In this document: positions 33,311 through 42,755 of the stretch, piece by piece
Numbering within the stretch: position 1 is the first letter of the stretch
Layout of the letters: the number at the start of each line of letters is the position of its first letter
DNA from: Sphaerochaeta globosa str. Buddy
GTDB taxonomy: Bacteria > Spirochaetota > Spirochaetia > Sphaerochaetales > Sphaerochaetaceae
Direction: 5' to 3'
DNA: 64,000 bases
NCBI RefSeq assembly: GCF_000190435.1
Contig: NC_015152.1
Coordinates: forward strand, 2,052,458-2,116,457
The notes under the pieces: generated by a model
The model's input: only the letters and a program-made list of their open reading frames with translations
The model's database searches: none
What the model was told of the DNA's origin: nothing
Translations under genes and position numbers: made by a program

Positions 33311-35364
33311 CCCTCGCGAATGGCGGCGATCTCATCGCGGATGATGGCAGCACGTTCAAACTCAAGGTTCTTGGCAGCTTCCAGCATCTCCTTCTCCAAG
33401 GCCTTCACATACTTCTTGCGGTCATTGGCATTGAAAAGGTTGTATCCACTCTTGAGAATGGTAAGATCCTGCTTCTGGATCTCCTTTGTCACTTCCCTCT
33501 CCCGCTCGAGAATATCCTGAACGGCCTTGACGATCGTGGTCGGAGTAATGCCATGCTCTTCGTTGTATGCCGTCTGAATGGCCCGCCTTCGGTTTGTCTC
33601 ACCGATGGATTCTTCCATTGCAGAACTCATGCGGTCTGCATACATAATGACCCTTCCCTCAGAGTTACGGGCTGCACGCCCGATAATCTGAATCAAGGAA
33701 GTGGTTGAACGCAAGAAACCAATCTTATCAGCATCCAGAATGGCAATTAAGGACACCTCGGGTAGGTCCAATCCTTCTCTGAGTAGGTTAATACCTACCA
33801 GGATATCAAAGACGCCGAGGCGGAGGTCTCTGAGAATCTCCACTCGTTCGATGGTATCTATTTCTGAATGCAAGTATCGTACTTTCAAGCCAAGGGAAGC
33901 AAAGTAATCTGTTAGATCCTCACTCATCTTCTTTGTCAGGGTGGTGACCAAAACTCGTTGCTTCTTCGCAATTACGCTTCGTATTTCACCATACAGATTT
34001 TCCATCTGGCCTTCGGAGGAACGCACCTCTATCTGAGGATCCAAGAGACCGGTAGGTCTAATTACTTGTTCCACTATCTGCGAACTTAAGCCAAGCTCAG
34101 TCTTTCCCGGTGTTGCAGAGACATAAATACGCTGTTGCACCACCTGCTCGAACTCGACAGCCTTCAAAGGCCTGTTGTCCAAAGCTGAGGGAAGCCTGAA
34201 ACCATAATTGACTAGATTAAGCTTGCGTGAGCGATCTCCCTCATACATGGCACCTACCTGGGGAAGAGTGACATGCGACTCATCAATGAACGTAACAAAA
34301 TCAGGGGGGAAGTAATCGAGCAAGACTGCAGGTCTCTCCCCTACTTTGCGGTCCGACAACGGCCGGGAATAGTTCTCGATGCCCGAACAGTATCCAATTT
34401 CCTCCAGCATCTCCAAATCATATTCGACTCTGGTCTTGATACGTTCCGCCTCAAGAGGCTTGCCCATGCTGTTGAAGTACTCCACCTGGTCTTCCATCTC
34501 ACTGCGGATTTTGCCGATGGCTGCCTTCACCTGCTCAGGGGGCATGACAAACTGCTTCGCAGGATAGAGGGTGTAGCTATCCACCATCTCCTGCTTCTCC
34601 CCCGAGACGGGGTCGAACCATTGGATCGAGGCGATTTCATCCCAATCGATGGAAATTCGCACTGCGTTTTCCAAGTACGAAGGACAGATTTCAATAATAT
34701 CGCCCTTCACCCGGAAAGCACCCCGCTTCAGAATTGCATCGTTGCGTTCGTATTGCATCCTCACCAGTTTTTCGAGGACATCGTGATGCTCAAACTGATC
34801 GCCCTTGGTAAAGGTATGAACCATATCACGAACAGAGACCGGGTTGGCCAAACCAAAAATACAGCTCACGGTAGCCACAACGATTACATCACGGCGCTCC
34901 ATCAAGGAAAAAGAAGCCGATAGCCTGAGACGGTCGATTTCTACGTTGATATCGGCATCTTTCTCAATATACAAATCCTTACCGGGCACGTACGCCTCCG
35001 GCTGGTAGTAATCGTACGTTGATACAAAGTACTCAACTGCATTGTCGGGAAAAAAAGACTTGAACTCCCGATAGAGCTGGGCGGCCAAGGTCTTGTTGTG
35101 GGAAAGCACCAACGTGGGGCGTTGTACCTGCTCAATGATCTTTGCCATTGTATAGGTCTTTCCACTTCCGGTCACACCCTTGAGCGTTTGGTACACATCA
35201 CCCTGTACCAACCCTGCACTGAGCTTTTCAATAGCCTGTGCCTGATCGCCGGACGGGTCATAAGCAGAGACAACCCTGAAGGGCTTGTTCTGGAAGGAAA
35301 CATCACCATGGACATTGGTGATAGATTCCCCACCCCATCGTTCATCTACTTTCATTTCTTCCAT
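33295..35364 (-). CDS. uvrB: Excinuclease ABC subunit B
   Basis: DNA damage-verification helicase of nucleotide excision repair. Walker A GVTGSGKTYTMA (about residue 64), the YDYYQPEAYVP beta-hairpin, the IDESHVTLPQVGAM motif, helicase motif VI QIIGRAARNSEGRV and the C-terminal UVR motif (LEKEMLEAAKNLEFERAA) are all present. The 689-residue length is slightly above average, owing to about 20 N-terminal residues; ATG codons at 35364 and 35355 are both possible. It starts 1 bp after the htrA-like gene's stop, so both probably share a transcript. Confidence 0.96.
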   Translation of the reverse strand: MEEMKVDERWGGESITNVHGDVSFQNKPFRVVSAYDPSGDQAQAIEKLSAGLVQGDVYQTLKGVTGSGKTYTMAKIIEQVQRPTLVLSHNKTLAAQLYREFKSFFPDNAVEYFVSTYDYYQPEAYVPGKDLYIEKDADINVEIDRLRLSASFSLMERRDVIVVATVSCIFGLANPVSVRDMVHTFTKGDQFEHHDVLEKLVRMQYERNDAILKRGAFRVKGDIIEICPSYLENAVRISIDWDEIASIQWFDPVSGEKQEMVDSYTLYPAKQFVMPPEQVKAAIGKIRSEMEDQVEYFNSMGKPLEAERIKTRVEYDLEMLEEIGYCSGIENYSRPLSDRKVGERPAVLLDYFPPDFVTFIDESHVTLPQVGAMYEGDRSRKLNLVNYGFRLPSALDNRPLKAVEFEQVVQQRIYVSATPGKTELGLSSQIVEQVIRPTGLLDPQIEVRSSEGQMENLYGEIRSVIAKKQRVLVTTLTKKMSEDLTDYFASLGLKVRYLHSEIDTIERVEILRDLRLGVFDILVGINLLREGLDLPEVSLIAILDADKIGFLRSTTSLIQIIGRAARNSEGRVIMYADRMSSAMEESIGETNRRRAIQTAYNEEHGITPTTIVKAVQDILEREREVTKEIQKQDLTILKSGYNLFNANDRKKYVKALEKEMLEAAKNLEFERAAIIRDEIAAIREGQFSS

Positions 35365-35365
35365 A

Positions 35366-36658
35366 TTATCGTACCAATGCGCTTACATGCTGCGCCGTTC
35401 GTTCGATGAGCTCTACATCCATCTGTTTGGTCTCACCTTTGCGATTCACCGTCACCCGTGCCTTCTGTCCGCTTCTCAGCGGCAGTAAAGCGAGATAGAG
35501 ATCGTTGAGGTCCTCGACCACTTCACCGTTTACACCGGTAATGATGTCACCACCGAGGTATATCACACTTGAACCGTACTGGACCATCTGCGCCCCACCC
35601 TTTATTCCTGCCTTGTCGGCAAAACCCCCATTCACCACTTGGCTGACCAATACACCTTTATCAACTGAAAGCTTTGCATACGCAACCAACTGGGGCGATA
35701 GCTGCACTGCCGCCAAGTCAAGCCAACCACGACTTACCTTGCCCAATTTTATCAGATCGGGGATCACGGCGATGGCCGTATCGATAGGAATGGCAAAGTT
35801 CATGCCCTGGGAGCTTCCGGTAGTGGAATAGATGGTACTATTGATACCGATCACCTCACCGCGGCCGTTGAGCAAAGGACCACCACTGTTTCCAGGATTG
35901 ATCGAGGCATCGGTCTGGATGGCGTTCATGATAATCTTGCCGTCGCTGGTACGCACAGGTCTATTCAGGCCGCTTACCACACCGACGGTCATTGTACGGT
36001 CATAGCCGAAGGGGTTGCCGATGGCAATGACTTTCTGCCCAATTTTCAGTTCTTCACTGGTGCCCAAGGTAATGGGATACAGGACAACATCCTTTTCAAC
36101 ATTGATTTTGATGACCGCCAAATCATCCTCGTTGTCTATGCCGACCAACTTGGCTGAGTACGTACGGTTGTTATACAACCCCACCTTCAGGCTTGCAGCC
36201 TTCTCAACCACATGGGCATTGGTAAGGATGTAGCCGTCGGAGGAAAGGATAATCCCACTTCCGGTACCTTGGGCGGGTAGCACATCCATGAATGCATTCA
36301 CCTGAGCTTCCGCAATCGTGGTGATGTGCACCACACTCTTGTTTACGTTCTCATAGACACTGATGTTTTGCTTTTCATCCGCACTATAGACCCAAGCTTT
36401 TTGTTCACCTTCAAAGAGAATTAAGCCATCTTCACCATGGAAAATATTGGCAACAGGAACTCCTGAAATACTCAGAAGCCCTTCAACACCCTCTGATTCC
36501 ACCACCCCTTTCAGAACTTCTGCAAGTTCTTTGTGGCGCTTGTCCTCGCTGATGGAATTCGTCCAATGAATCAGGATAAAGGCAAAAAATATCGAGGCCG
36601 TCCCGATAAGAATGGCTAGCAAGATACGGATGACTAGACTGCGTGTATTGCGAAGCAT
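35366..36658 (-). CDS. HtrA/DegP-family serine protease
   Basis: Envelope protease and chaperone-like enzyme that degrades misfolded proteins. One N-terminal membrane helix (about residues 8-31) anchors it with the rest outside. The trypsin-like catalytic triad is visible as H149 (TNAHVV), D179 (DDLAVI) and S258 (GNSGGP), with one PDZ domain in about residues 320-425 (GVLVSQVVNGGFADKAG). An extra region of about 70 residues between helix and protease is not part of the common core. The promoter just upstream predicts a leaderless mRNA. Confidence 0.92.
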   Translation of the reverse strand: MLRNTRSLVIRILLAILIGTASIFFAFILIHWTNSISEDKRHKELAEVLKGVVESEGVEGLLSISGVPVANIFHGEDGLILFEGEQKAWVYSADEKQNISVYENVNKSVVHITTIAEAQVNAFMDVLPAQGTGSGIILSSDGYILTNAHVVEKAASLKVGLYNNRTYSAKLVGIDNEDDLAVIKINVEKDVVLYPITLGTSEELKIGQKVIAIGNPFGYDRTMTVGVVSGLNRPVRTSDGKIIMNAIQTDASINPGNSGGPLLNGRGEVIGINSTIYSTTGSSQGMNFAIPIDTAIAVIPDLIKLGKVSRGWLDLAAVQLSPQLVAYAKLSVDKGVLVSQVVNGGFADKAGIKGGAQMVQYGSSVIYLGGDIITGVNGEVVEDLNDLYLALLPLRSGQKARVTVNRKGETKQMDVELIERTAQHVSALVR

Positions 36659-36664
36659 GAACCT

Positions 36665-36693
36665 AGTGTACTTCCAAAGGAGACGCTAGGCAA
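36665..36693 (-). promoter_or_regulatory. Promoter predicting a leaderless mRNA for the HtrA-like gene
   Basis: On the minus strand TTGCCT (36693-36688), a 17-bp spacer and TACACT (36670-36665) stand 6 nt before the ATG at 36658. No ribosome site lies between. Confidence 0.5.
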
Positions 36694-37665
36694 CTATTGG
36701 CTGGACAGCAGTGTCTGTACTTCCAATTTTGTAGGTGGGTCGCAACCACGACGTGAACAGTTTATGGCACTTGCGGCTGTGGCCCAGCGCAGAGCATCCT
36801 TGATCAAGCTTTCGTTGAGCTCTCCAAGCAAAGGAGTCTGACCATCCGAGCCAAAGCAATCCCGTTCATGCAAGTAGGAGAGCAATGCACCGCTGAAGGT
36901 ATCCCCGGCCCCCACGGTATCGATGACAGGCAAATCCACAATCGGCATGCTGGTTGCGCCCCCCTCAGGGGTAAACCAGATGCTTCCTTCTCTGCCCAAC
37001 GTCAAGATGACATGCATCGAGTAGTCCTTGGCAAGCTTTCTGGCTTGTGCTCGGACATCCGTATTCGGATAGAGATAAGCCAAGTCCTCATCACTGAGCT
37101 TGACTATGGAGGCAAGACCAAAAGCCTCCTGTATGCGCTTTTTATAGGATTTCTCATCGGCAATTACCGCCGGTCGTACATTGGGATCGAGGAATATGAT
37201 GGGACGCGGTTCATACTGCCTCAATGCAGCGAGGATTGCGTGGCAACCGGGTTCGAGAGCCAAAGCAAGCGACCCAATATGTACAACCCTGAGATCGGAA
37301 TGTTCGCTCAGAACCGCAAGCAGTTCTTCCTTACCCAAGGTGACCGGAGCCGACCCTTCCCAATAGAAAGCATAGGTAGCCTTCTTTTGTTCATCCAATG
37401 AAGCGAATGCCAGCAAGGACGGCTGCGGGGCAGCGCATAGACTGGGGTCGAACAACACCTGGTTGTCAACCAAGTGTTCCAAAATCCTCTTGCCGAACAT
37501 ATCCTGGGAAAGCTTCCCCATAAAGCCAACGGAAGTGCCTTGCAACGAAGCTGCTGTTGCTGCATTCAAGCCGCACCCGCCTACATGAGAATCGAAGCTG
37601 ACCGTTGAACCTTCAGCCTTCTGGGAAATGAAATCCACCAAAGCCTCACCGATGACACCTATCAT
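36694..37665 (-). CDS. PfkB-family sugar kinase, fructokinase-like
   Basis: Ribokinase-fold kinase using ATP, most like fructokinases. It opens with IGVIGEALVDFI, has the FDSHVGGCGLNAATAASLQG substrate-binding region (about residues 24-43) and the second PfkB signature VDTVGAGDTFSGALL (about residue 245), with the catalytic aspartate in GAGDTF. Length is normal (323). GGAGAG precedes the ATG. It lies 11 bp downstream of the HD-domain gene on the same strand. The sugar is not certain. Confidence 0.85.
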   Translation of the reverse strand: MIGVIGEALVDFISQKAEGSTVSFDSHVGGCGLNAATAASLQGTSVGFMGKLSQDMFGKRILEHLVDNQVLFDPSLCAAPQPSLLAFASLDEQKKATYAFYWEGSAPVTLGKEELLAVLSEHSDLRVVHIGSLALALEPGCHAILAALRQYEPRPIIFLDPNVRPAVIADEKSYKKRIQEAFGLASIVKLSDEDLAYLYPNTDVRAQARKLAKDYSMHVILTLGREGSIWFTPEGGATSMPIVDLPVIDTVGAGDTFSGALLSYLHERDCFGSDGQTPLLGELNESLIKDALRWATAASAINCSRRGCDPPTKLEVQTLLSSQ

Positions 37666-37676
37666 TGCATTCTCTC

Positions 37677-38483
37677 CTACAAATACCGTTTCTTTTCTTG
37701 CCCGATGACTCCCGCATACACCTGGACATACTGCCTGGCGGGGCTCATGGAAATTTTAGGCAGCAACACTTCCTCAATCTGGAAAAATCCAACATCACTG
37801 GACATGAGCACATCGATAAGGATCGGTGCCCCTTCGCCCTTGCTGATGGTTACTTTCTCAATGGAGTTTGCTGAATACTTGTGGATGTCACCGGTCTTCG
37901 GACTGGTAATGATGCTCATAGGAATTCGGGCCCTGCCCTTCTCCATGTCGCATCCGTCGGCAACCAGCAGCAAACCCGCTTCCAATGAGTGGACTTTCCT
38001 ATTCGCCATATGACCCAACACACCTTCAGTTGCAATCGAAATGATGGCAATGCGACGACTGAGCGAATCAGGCAACAAGACTTTCAGCAAGCGGTCCATG
38101 ATCGGGCGCGCGATGATGAGACCCGTCAACTCATGCTCGCTCCTGCCTACGCTCATGCCCAGGTCATGAAGGAATGCTCCAAGCAGCAGAGCACAGAGGC
38201 TGTCCTCATGGCTGCCGGCATCCTCCTGCTGTAGCGATGTCCGTACCGATTCAGCCTTTAGCAGGGAGAGCATTTTCACTACGTTCACAGCCACTTGGCG
38301 CATATGTACCGGTCCGTGATCGTTATAGTTCAATCGCTTTATCGATACGCTGTTCGCATATTCCTGAATTGCCTCAATTTCCGGGTCGCTGATGAGCAGC
38401 TGCGCGAGCGTGTAGCTATCAGATCCCTGTTCAAGCAGGGAAAGCAGTTGTCGTTCCAGATGGTATTCTTTTGGTGACTTCAT
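37677..38483 (-). CDS. HD-domain phosphohydrolase-like protein
   Basis: A cytoplasmic metal-dependent phosphohydrolase of the HD superfamily. The metal ligands appear as DHGPVH (about residue 55), FLHDLGM (about 105), and a late ADGCD (about 175), with a conserved histidine in SEHEL. The substrate, possibly a nucleotide or cyclic nucleotide, is unknown. The C-terminal 80 residues (DIHKYSANSIEKVTI onward) are extra. A weak -10 box (TAGTCT, 38495-38490) lies 6 nt before the ATG with no ribosome site. It is divergent from the small protein gene at 38561. Confidence 0.75.
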   Translation of the reverse strand: MKSPKEYHLERQLLSLLEQGSDSYTLAQLLISDPEIEAIQEYANSVSIKRLNYNDHGPVHMRQVAVNVVKMLSLLKAESVRTSLQQEDAGSHEDSLCALLLGAFLHDLGMSVGRSEHELTGLIIARPIMDRLLKVLLPDSLSRRIAIISIATEGVLGHMANRKVHSLEAGLLLVADGCDMEKGRARIPMSIITSPKTGDIHKYSANSIEKVTISKGEGAPILIDVLMSSDVGFFQIEEVLLPKISMSPARQYVQVYAGVIGQEKKRYL

Positions 38484-38525
38484 ACCATAAGACTACAACA
38501 ACTTCATTACAACGGAAAGAGTCTG

Positions 38526-38554
38526 TGGATAAAATGAGACAAACTGCCTATACT
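38526..38554 (+). promoter_or_regulatory. Promoter predicting a leaderless mRNA
   Basis: TGGATA (38526-38531), 17-bp spacer and TATACT (38549-38554), then 6 nt to the ATG at 38561. The bases between box and ATG (GGGATT) contain no properly spaced ribosome site. Confidence 0.55.
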
Positions 38555-38560
38555 GGGATT

Positions 38561-39085
38561 ATGAGACGAATCACAATGCGCGACTTTCGCTGGATGGGCA
38601 GCCCCTTGGTGTGGGAGAAGGATTATCGACACGTGAAGCTGGAAGTGCAAGCACATATGTGCCTGCCAACCGGCCCTATGCTTTTGGCAGTCAGCGACGA
38701 ATCCTTTCAATTTGAGGCTGCGTTGAACGTTCCCCCCGAGGGAGGATTTGCTGGTTTGTGTGTCTACCATCTGGATACAACATTTGCGGCTGTGGGATGC
38801 AATCGCAAAGCAATTGAGATCCATACCTCAATTGGCGGTCATCGCAGCAGAAGCTCTCTTGCACACGCTTTTGAAGCAGACGAGATCACGTGGCTGCTGA
38901 AGCGAACTGAAGCACAAGTGGCGATCGGCTATCGAAGGGAAAAAGGGAAAGAGGAAGTCTGGATCGGGTATTTCAACCTCCCCGGCACCGAACAATCCAT
39001 CAGCTTCGGTCCCTATTTCTCGAATGCGACCCAGCAAAGCATGCCGGGTTGGATGCATTCAGTACAGTATACCAAAGAAGCATAA
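38561..39085 (+). CDS. Concanavalin-like (DUF1349-type) protein
   Basis: A 174-residue protein without signal or membrane segment. The FRWMGSPLVWEKD start, ALNVPPEGGFAGLCVYH and the later EVWIGYFNLPG with YFSNATQQSMPG suggest the regucalcin/concanavalin-like DUF1349 fold, which often binds or processes carbohydrate, but I am not sure. I choose the ATG at 38561 because a consensus-like promoter ends 6 nt before it; a longer frame upstream begins inside the divergent HD gene. Confidence 0.5.
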   Translation: MRRITMRDFRWMGSPLVWEKDYRHVKLEVQAHMCLPTGPMLLAVSDESFQFEAALNVPPEGGFAGLCVYHLDTTFAAVGCNRKAIEIHTSIGGHRSRSSLAHAFEADEITWLLKRTEAQVAIGYRREKGKEEVWIGYFNLPGTEQSISFGPYFSNATQQSMPGWMHSVQYTKEA

Positions 39086-39171
39086 CCTCTACTGGTTCAA
39101 GCATTGCGCTTATGCTACTATGAGCTATCTTCAAACGAGCCCCTTTGGAAGGGCATAAGGAAGGATTTGTC

Positions 39172-40860
39172 ATGGACGAACGAACTGAGGAAAAAACACC
39201 CCTCAATTTTCTTGAGCGAATCATTGAGGACGACCTTGCGAACAACAGGGTCCCCGACAACACCATAGTAACCCGTTTTCCCCCGGAACCAAACGGGTAT
39301 TTGCATATCGGTCACATCAAGTCGATATGCCTGAATTTCGGTCTTGCTGAGAAATACAAAGGCCGCTGCCATCTCCGCCTCGATGACACAAACCCCGAGA
39401 AAGAGGATATCGAGTACAGCGATTCCATCAAGCGGGATATTCGCTGGCTCGGTTTCGATTGGGGCAAGTATGAGTACCATGCCTCCGACTACTATCCGCA
39501 GCTGTACGAAATTGCGGTGCGGTTGATCAAGGAAGGGAAAGCCTTTGTTGACAGCCTTAGCTTCGCGGAGATGAAGGAGTACCGAGGAACATTGACCGAG
39601 GGAGGCAAGAACAGCCCGTATCGGGATAGGAGCGTTGAGGAAAATCTCAGGCTCTTTGAAGAGATGCACCAGGGCAAGCACCCAGAAGGATCGTTGGTTC
39701 TCAGGGCGAAGATAGACATGTCCAGCCCGAACATCAACCTTCGCGACCCTGTGCTCTATCGGATCAAGTTTGCATCCCACCCCCGAACCGGGGATACATG
39801 GTGCATCTATCCGATGTACGACTTTACTCATCCCATCAGTGATGCTATTGAAGGCATCACCCACTCAATCTGCACCCTGGAGTTCGAGGACCATCGTCCT
39901 GCGTACGACTGGGCAACAGCCATTGACGACATCGAGCATGCGCCCCATCAGTACGAGTTCGCCCGCCTTAACATCAACTATTTGGTGATGAGCAAGAGAA
40001 GGCTGCTCAACCTGGTGAAGCTTGGCATCGTAGACGGATGGGACGATCCGCGTATGCCTACCATCAGCGGTATCCGAAGGCGTGGGTACTCCCCTGAATC
40101 GATGAAGGATTTCGTCAGCCGCATCGGTGTTGCCAAGGTAGAGAGCATGGTGGATTACTCTCTTCTGGAGTTCTGCGTCCGTGAAGACCTCAACAAACGT
40201 GCAGAACGGTTGATGGTTGTCCTGGATCCCTTGAAACTGGTCATCGACAACTATCCCGAGGGCAAGGTTGAGTACTTTGAGGCTGTAAACAACCCCGAAG
40301 ATCCCAATAGTGCCACTCATACAATTCCGTTCTCACGGGAATTGTATATTGAGCGGGAAGATTTCATGGAAGTTCCGGCCAAGGGCTACCATCGCCTGTA
40401 TATCGGCAATGAGATCCGCCTCAAATATACATACTATGTCACGGCCAATTCTGTGGTGAAGGATGAACAGGGCAACATTGTCGAGGTGCATTGCACCTAC
40501 GACCCTGAGTCCAAGGGGGGAACAACCCCTGACAATCGCAAGGTGAAGGGAACCAGTCACTGGGTCAGCGCCTCAGAGGGTGTCACCATCGAGACTCGCC
40601 TGTATGACAAACTCTTCATGACCGAGTATCCTGGTGAAGCGAGCGGCAACTATCTGGATGACTTGAATCCCGATTCCTTGAAAATTGTCACCGACGCAAA
40701 GGCTGAACCTGAGATACTCAATGCCAAAGTCGGCGATTACCTGCAATTTATTAGAAACGGGTATTTCTGCAAGGACAACCATAGCGAAGGCCTGGTTTTC
40801 AACCGAACCGTTACGCTTAAGGATTCCTGGGCCAAGCTCAAACAGAAAATGGGTATGTAA
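39172..40860 (+). CDS. glnS: Glutaminyl-tRNA synthetase
   Basis: Charges tRNA-Gln with glutamine. Class I signatures are present: FPPEPNGYLHIGHIKS (the HIGH motif, about residue 33), LRLDDTNPEKED and VMSKRRL (the KMSKS-like motif, about residue 262), followed by the anticodon-binding beta-barrels. The start at 39172 has AAGGAAGGA upstream; a frame 9 codons longer overlaps that site. Direct charging by GlnRS, rather than the GatCAB route, is implied here. The window also holds tRNA-Gln(TTG). Confidence 0.97.
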   Translation: MDERTEEKTPLNFLERIIEDDLANNRVPDNTIVTRFPPEPNGYLHIGHIKSICLNFGLAEKYKGRCHLRLDDTNPEKEDIEYSDSIKRDIRWLGFDWGKYEYHASDYYPQLYEIAVRLIKEGKAFVDSLSFAEMKEYRGTLTEGGKNSPYRDRSVEENLRLFEEMHQGKHPEGSLVLRAKIDMSSPNINLRDPVLYRIKFASHPRTGDTWCIYPMYDFTHPISDAIEGITHSICTLEFEDHRPAYDWATAIDDIEHAPHQYEFARLNINYLVMSKRRLLNLVKLGIVDGWDDPRMPTISGIRRRGYSPESMKDFVSRIGVAKVESMVDYSLLEFCVREDLNKRAERLMVVLDPLKLVIDNYPEGKVEYFEAVNNPEDPNSATHTIPFSRELYIEREDFMEVPAKGYHRLYIGNEIRLKYTYYVTANSVVKDEQGNIVEVHCTYDPESKGGTTPDNRKVKGTSHWVSASEGVTIETRLYDKLFMTEYPGEASGNYLDDLNPDSLKIVTDAKAEPEILNAKVGDYLQFIRNGYFCKDNHSEGLVFNRTVTLKDSWAKLKQKMGM

Positions 40861-40871
40861 TATTTGCGTTG

Positions 40872-40907
40872 AGGGGGACGATGTACGTCCCCCTGCTTGC
40901 AGGGGAG
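40872..40907 (+). promoter_or_regulatory. Two mutually exclusive hairpins over a ribosome-binding site
   Basis: Hairpin 1: AGGGGGACG (40872-40880) with CGTCCCCCT (40886-40894), a 9-bp perfect stem. Hairpin 2: CCCCTGC (40890-40896) with GCAGGGG (40899-40905), a 7-bp stem with a 2-nt loop. They share CCCCT, so both cannot form; hairpin 2 buries the AGGGGAG ribosome site (40901-40907), while hairpin 1 frees it. No T-run follows, so this is not a simple terminator. Confidence 0.5.
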
Positions 40908-40913
40908 AGAATA

Positions 40914-42152
40914 ATGAACTATTTCTTCGACCAGCACTTCCATGTCATGCACATTTCCCATCCGAATCTCATCAGTTTCTTCTCTTCGCTGGAGTCCGGC
41001 ATTCCCGATCTCATCACCAGCGGAGCACTCTCCCCCAGCTACATTCTCACAACCAAGAATCGTAAAGGCCCGATACTCCTCAACCGATTGACCAATACAC
41101 TTACCACCTTCGAGCAGACCATCGGCCAAACCTTGGTGATGATGGAAGATGACTTACAAGGCGTGTTTGCATCACATGAAGAAGGAGCGCCCAGACCCGA
41201 GCTTCCCTATATCAGGGACGGGAAAATGCATATGCGTGGGAGAACCTACGATAAACTGGCTATGTGCCCGCTTCTGATGGATTTCTCCAGCAACCAAATC
41301 CGCAAGGAAAATCTCTATTACCCCACTCCCAATGAACAAAAAATCCTCGACTATGTACAAGATACGCTTCAAGGATTTGCTTATTATCGTAAGGAAAAGC
41401 CTGATGGACTGTTTGAGTTTTTTCCGTTCCTCGGAATCAATCCTCCGGTGCACTCCCTCGATTTCATCAAGGAGTTATTGGAAACCTATGTGACTACGGA
41501 TGGAAAGAAAAAACAAACCAAGCAATTCTATGGCATCAAGTTCTATCCGCCCCTAGGATATGATCCTTGGCCGACCGATGAGATGGAGAGGGAGAAAGTC
41601 CTGTATATCTATGATTTCTGCAACCAATACGGCATCCCGATCATGACGCATTGTGATGACCAAGGCTTTCGAGGAGTTCCAGCCAAGGAAGCCTGGAAGT
41701 ACACTGCACCATCGGCCTACAAGCCGGTTCTGGCCCGCTTTCCGATGCTTAGGATTGACTTTGCCCATTATGGCTGGCAATATACTCCGCTGCAGAAGAA
41801 TCCCCTTACTATGTTTTCTGGTCTGACCAGCAAAATCCCCGACTCAACATGGTTCTATGAGATTATCGAGCTGATGCAGCTCTATCCAAACATCTATGCC
41901 GATGTCTCTTTCAGCGGAACCAATGGGGACTTCTATGCTTTGTTTACCAACTATTTGAATTCATTGGATGAAGAAAAACGGCAGACTATTCTTTGCCGTT
42001 CGCTTTTCGGTTCCGATTTTTCAGTCAATCTGATGAAAGTGGAAAGTTATACCTCCTACTATCGGATGTTTGAGCAATCGCCACTGTCCGATGATGAGGT
42101 GCATGCGATGGTTTCAACCAATCCAAGCCGCTTCATGAAATTCGAAAGCTAA
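40914..42152 (+). CDS. Amidohydrolase-superfamily protein (metal-dependent TIM barrel)
   Basis: A 412-residue protein of the amidohydrolase_2-like type. Metal-site features are seen as DQHFHVM (HxH near residue 8), a central GIKFYPPLGYDP, MTHCDDQGFRG (histidine near residue 244), FAHYGW and a terminal LFGSDFSVN aspartate (near residue 360). The substrate is unknown. I start it at 40914, which has AGGGGAG 6 bp upstream; that site is controlled by alternative hairpins. It lies 53 bp after glnS and has no obvious partner. Confidence 0.7.
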   Translation: MNYFFDQHFHVMHISHPNLISFFSSLESGIPDLITSGALSPSYILTTKNRKGPILLNRLTNTLTTFEQTIGQTLVMMEDDLQGVFASHEEGAPRPELPYIRDGKMHMRGRTYDKLAMCPLLMDFSSNQIRKENLYYPTPNEQKILDYVQDTLQGFAYYRKEKPDGLFEFFPFLGINPPVHSLDFIKELLETYVTTDGKKKQTKQFYGIKFYPPLGYDPWPTDEMEREKVLYIYDFCNQYGIPIMTHCDDQGFRGVPAKEAWKYTAPSAYKPVLARFPMLRIDFAHYGWQYTPLQKNPLTMFSGLTSKIPDSTWFYEIIELMQLYPNIYADVSFSGTNGDFYALFTNYLNSLDEEKRQTILCRSLFGSDFSVNLMKVESYTSYYRMFEQSPLSDDEVHAMVSTNPSRFMKFES

Positions 42153-42178
42153 AAAATAGGCAGGCCGATGGCCTGCCT
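42151..42178 (-). terminator. Rho-independent terminator of rubrerythrin
   Basis: AGGCAGGCC and GGCCTGCCT (42158-42166 and 42170-42178) form a perfect 9-bp stem. On the minus strand it is followed by ATTTTTT, which overlaps the stop codon of the convergent gene. Confidence 0.88.
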
Positions 42179-42201
42179 CTCTAGCGCTACACTGATTTCG
42201 C

Positions 42202-42744
42202 TTAGTAATTCTTGGCAACAATCTCGAAATATGCTTGGGGATGGGCGCAAACAGCACATATTGCAGGGGCTTTCTTGCCAATGACGATATGACCACAGTT
42301 GGAGCACTTCCACATCTGGTCTCCCTCACGACTGAAGACCAACGAACCTTCGACATTCTTCAACAAGTCAAGATAGCGCTGCTCATGATGCTTCTCAATC
42401 GCTGCGACCATCTCAAAGAGGGTTGCAATCTTATTGAATCCTTCCTCGCGGGCAATCTTGGCAAAACCGGAATACATTTCGGTCCACTCATAGTGCTCGC
42501 CGGCGGCAGCATCCTTCAGGTTAGTAGCGGTAGTATGAATCTCTCCACCTTCCTGCAGGAGCTTGTACCAAATCTTGGCGTGTTCCTTTTCATTGGCAGC
42601 AGTTTCCTCAAACAGATTGGCGATCTGAACATACCCTTCCTTCTTGGCCTGGGAAGCGTAATACGTGTACTTGTTGCGTGCCATGGATTCACCTGCAAAC
42701 GCAGTATTCAGATTGGCTTCCGTCTTTGATCCTTTCAATTCCAT
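42202..42744 (-). CDS. rbr: Rubrerythrin
   Basis: Non-haem iron peroxidase that reduces hydrogen peroxide in anaerobes. The N-terminal ferritin-like four-helix bundle (about residues 1-135) has the diiron ligands in GES, ANEKEH and EKHHEQRY segments; the C-terminal rubredoxin-like domain has four cysteines at 147, 150, 163 and 166. The 180-residue length is classic. It begins 12 bp after the PerR-type regulator and is presumably in the same transcript, under peroxide control. Confidence 0.96.
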   Translation of the reverse strand: MELKGSKTEANLNTAFAGESMARNKYTYYASQAKKEGYVQIANLFEETAANEKEHAKIWYKLLQEGGEIHTTATNLKDAAAGEHYEWTEMYSGFAKIAREEGFNKIATLFEMVAAIEKHHEQRYLDLLKNVEGSLVFSREGDQMWKCSNCGHIVIGKKAPAICAVCAHPQAYFEIVAKNY

Positions 42745-42755
42745 ACCTTACTCCT

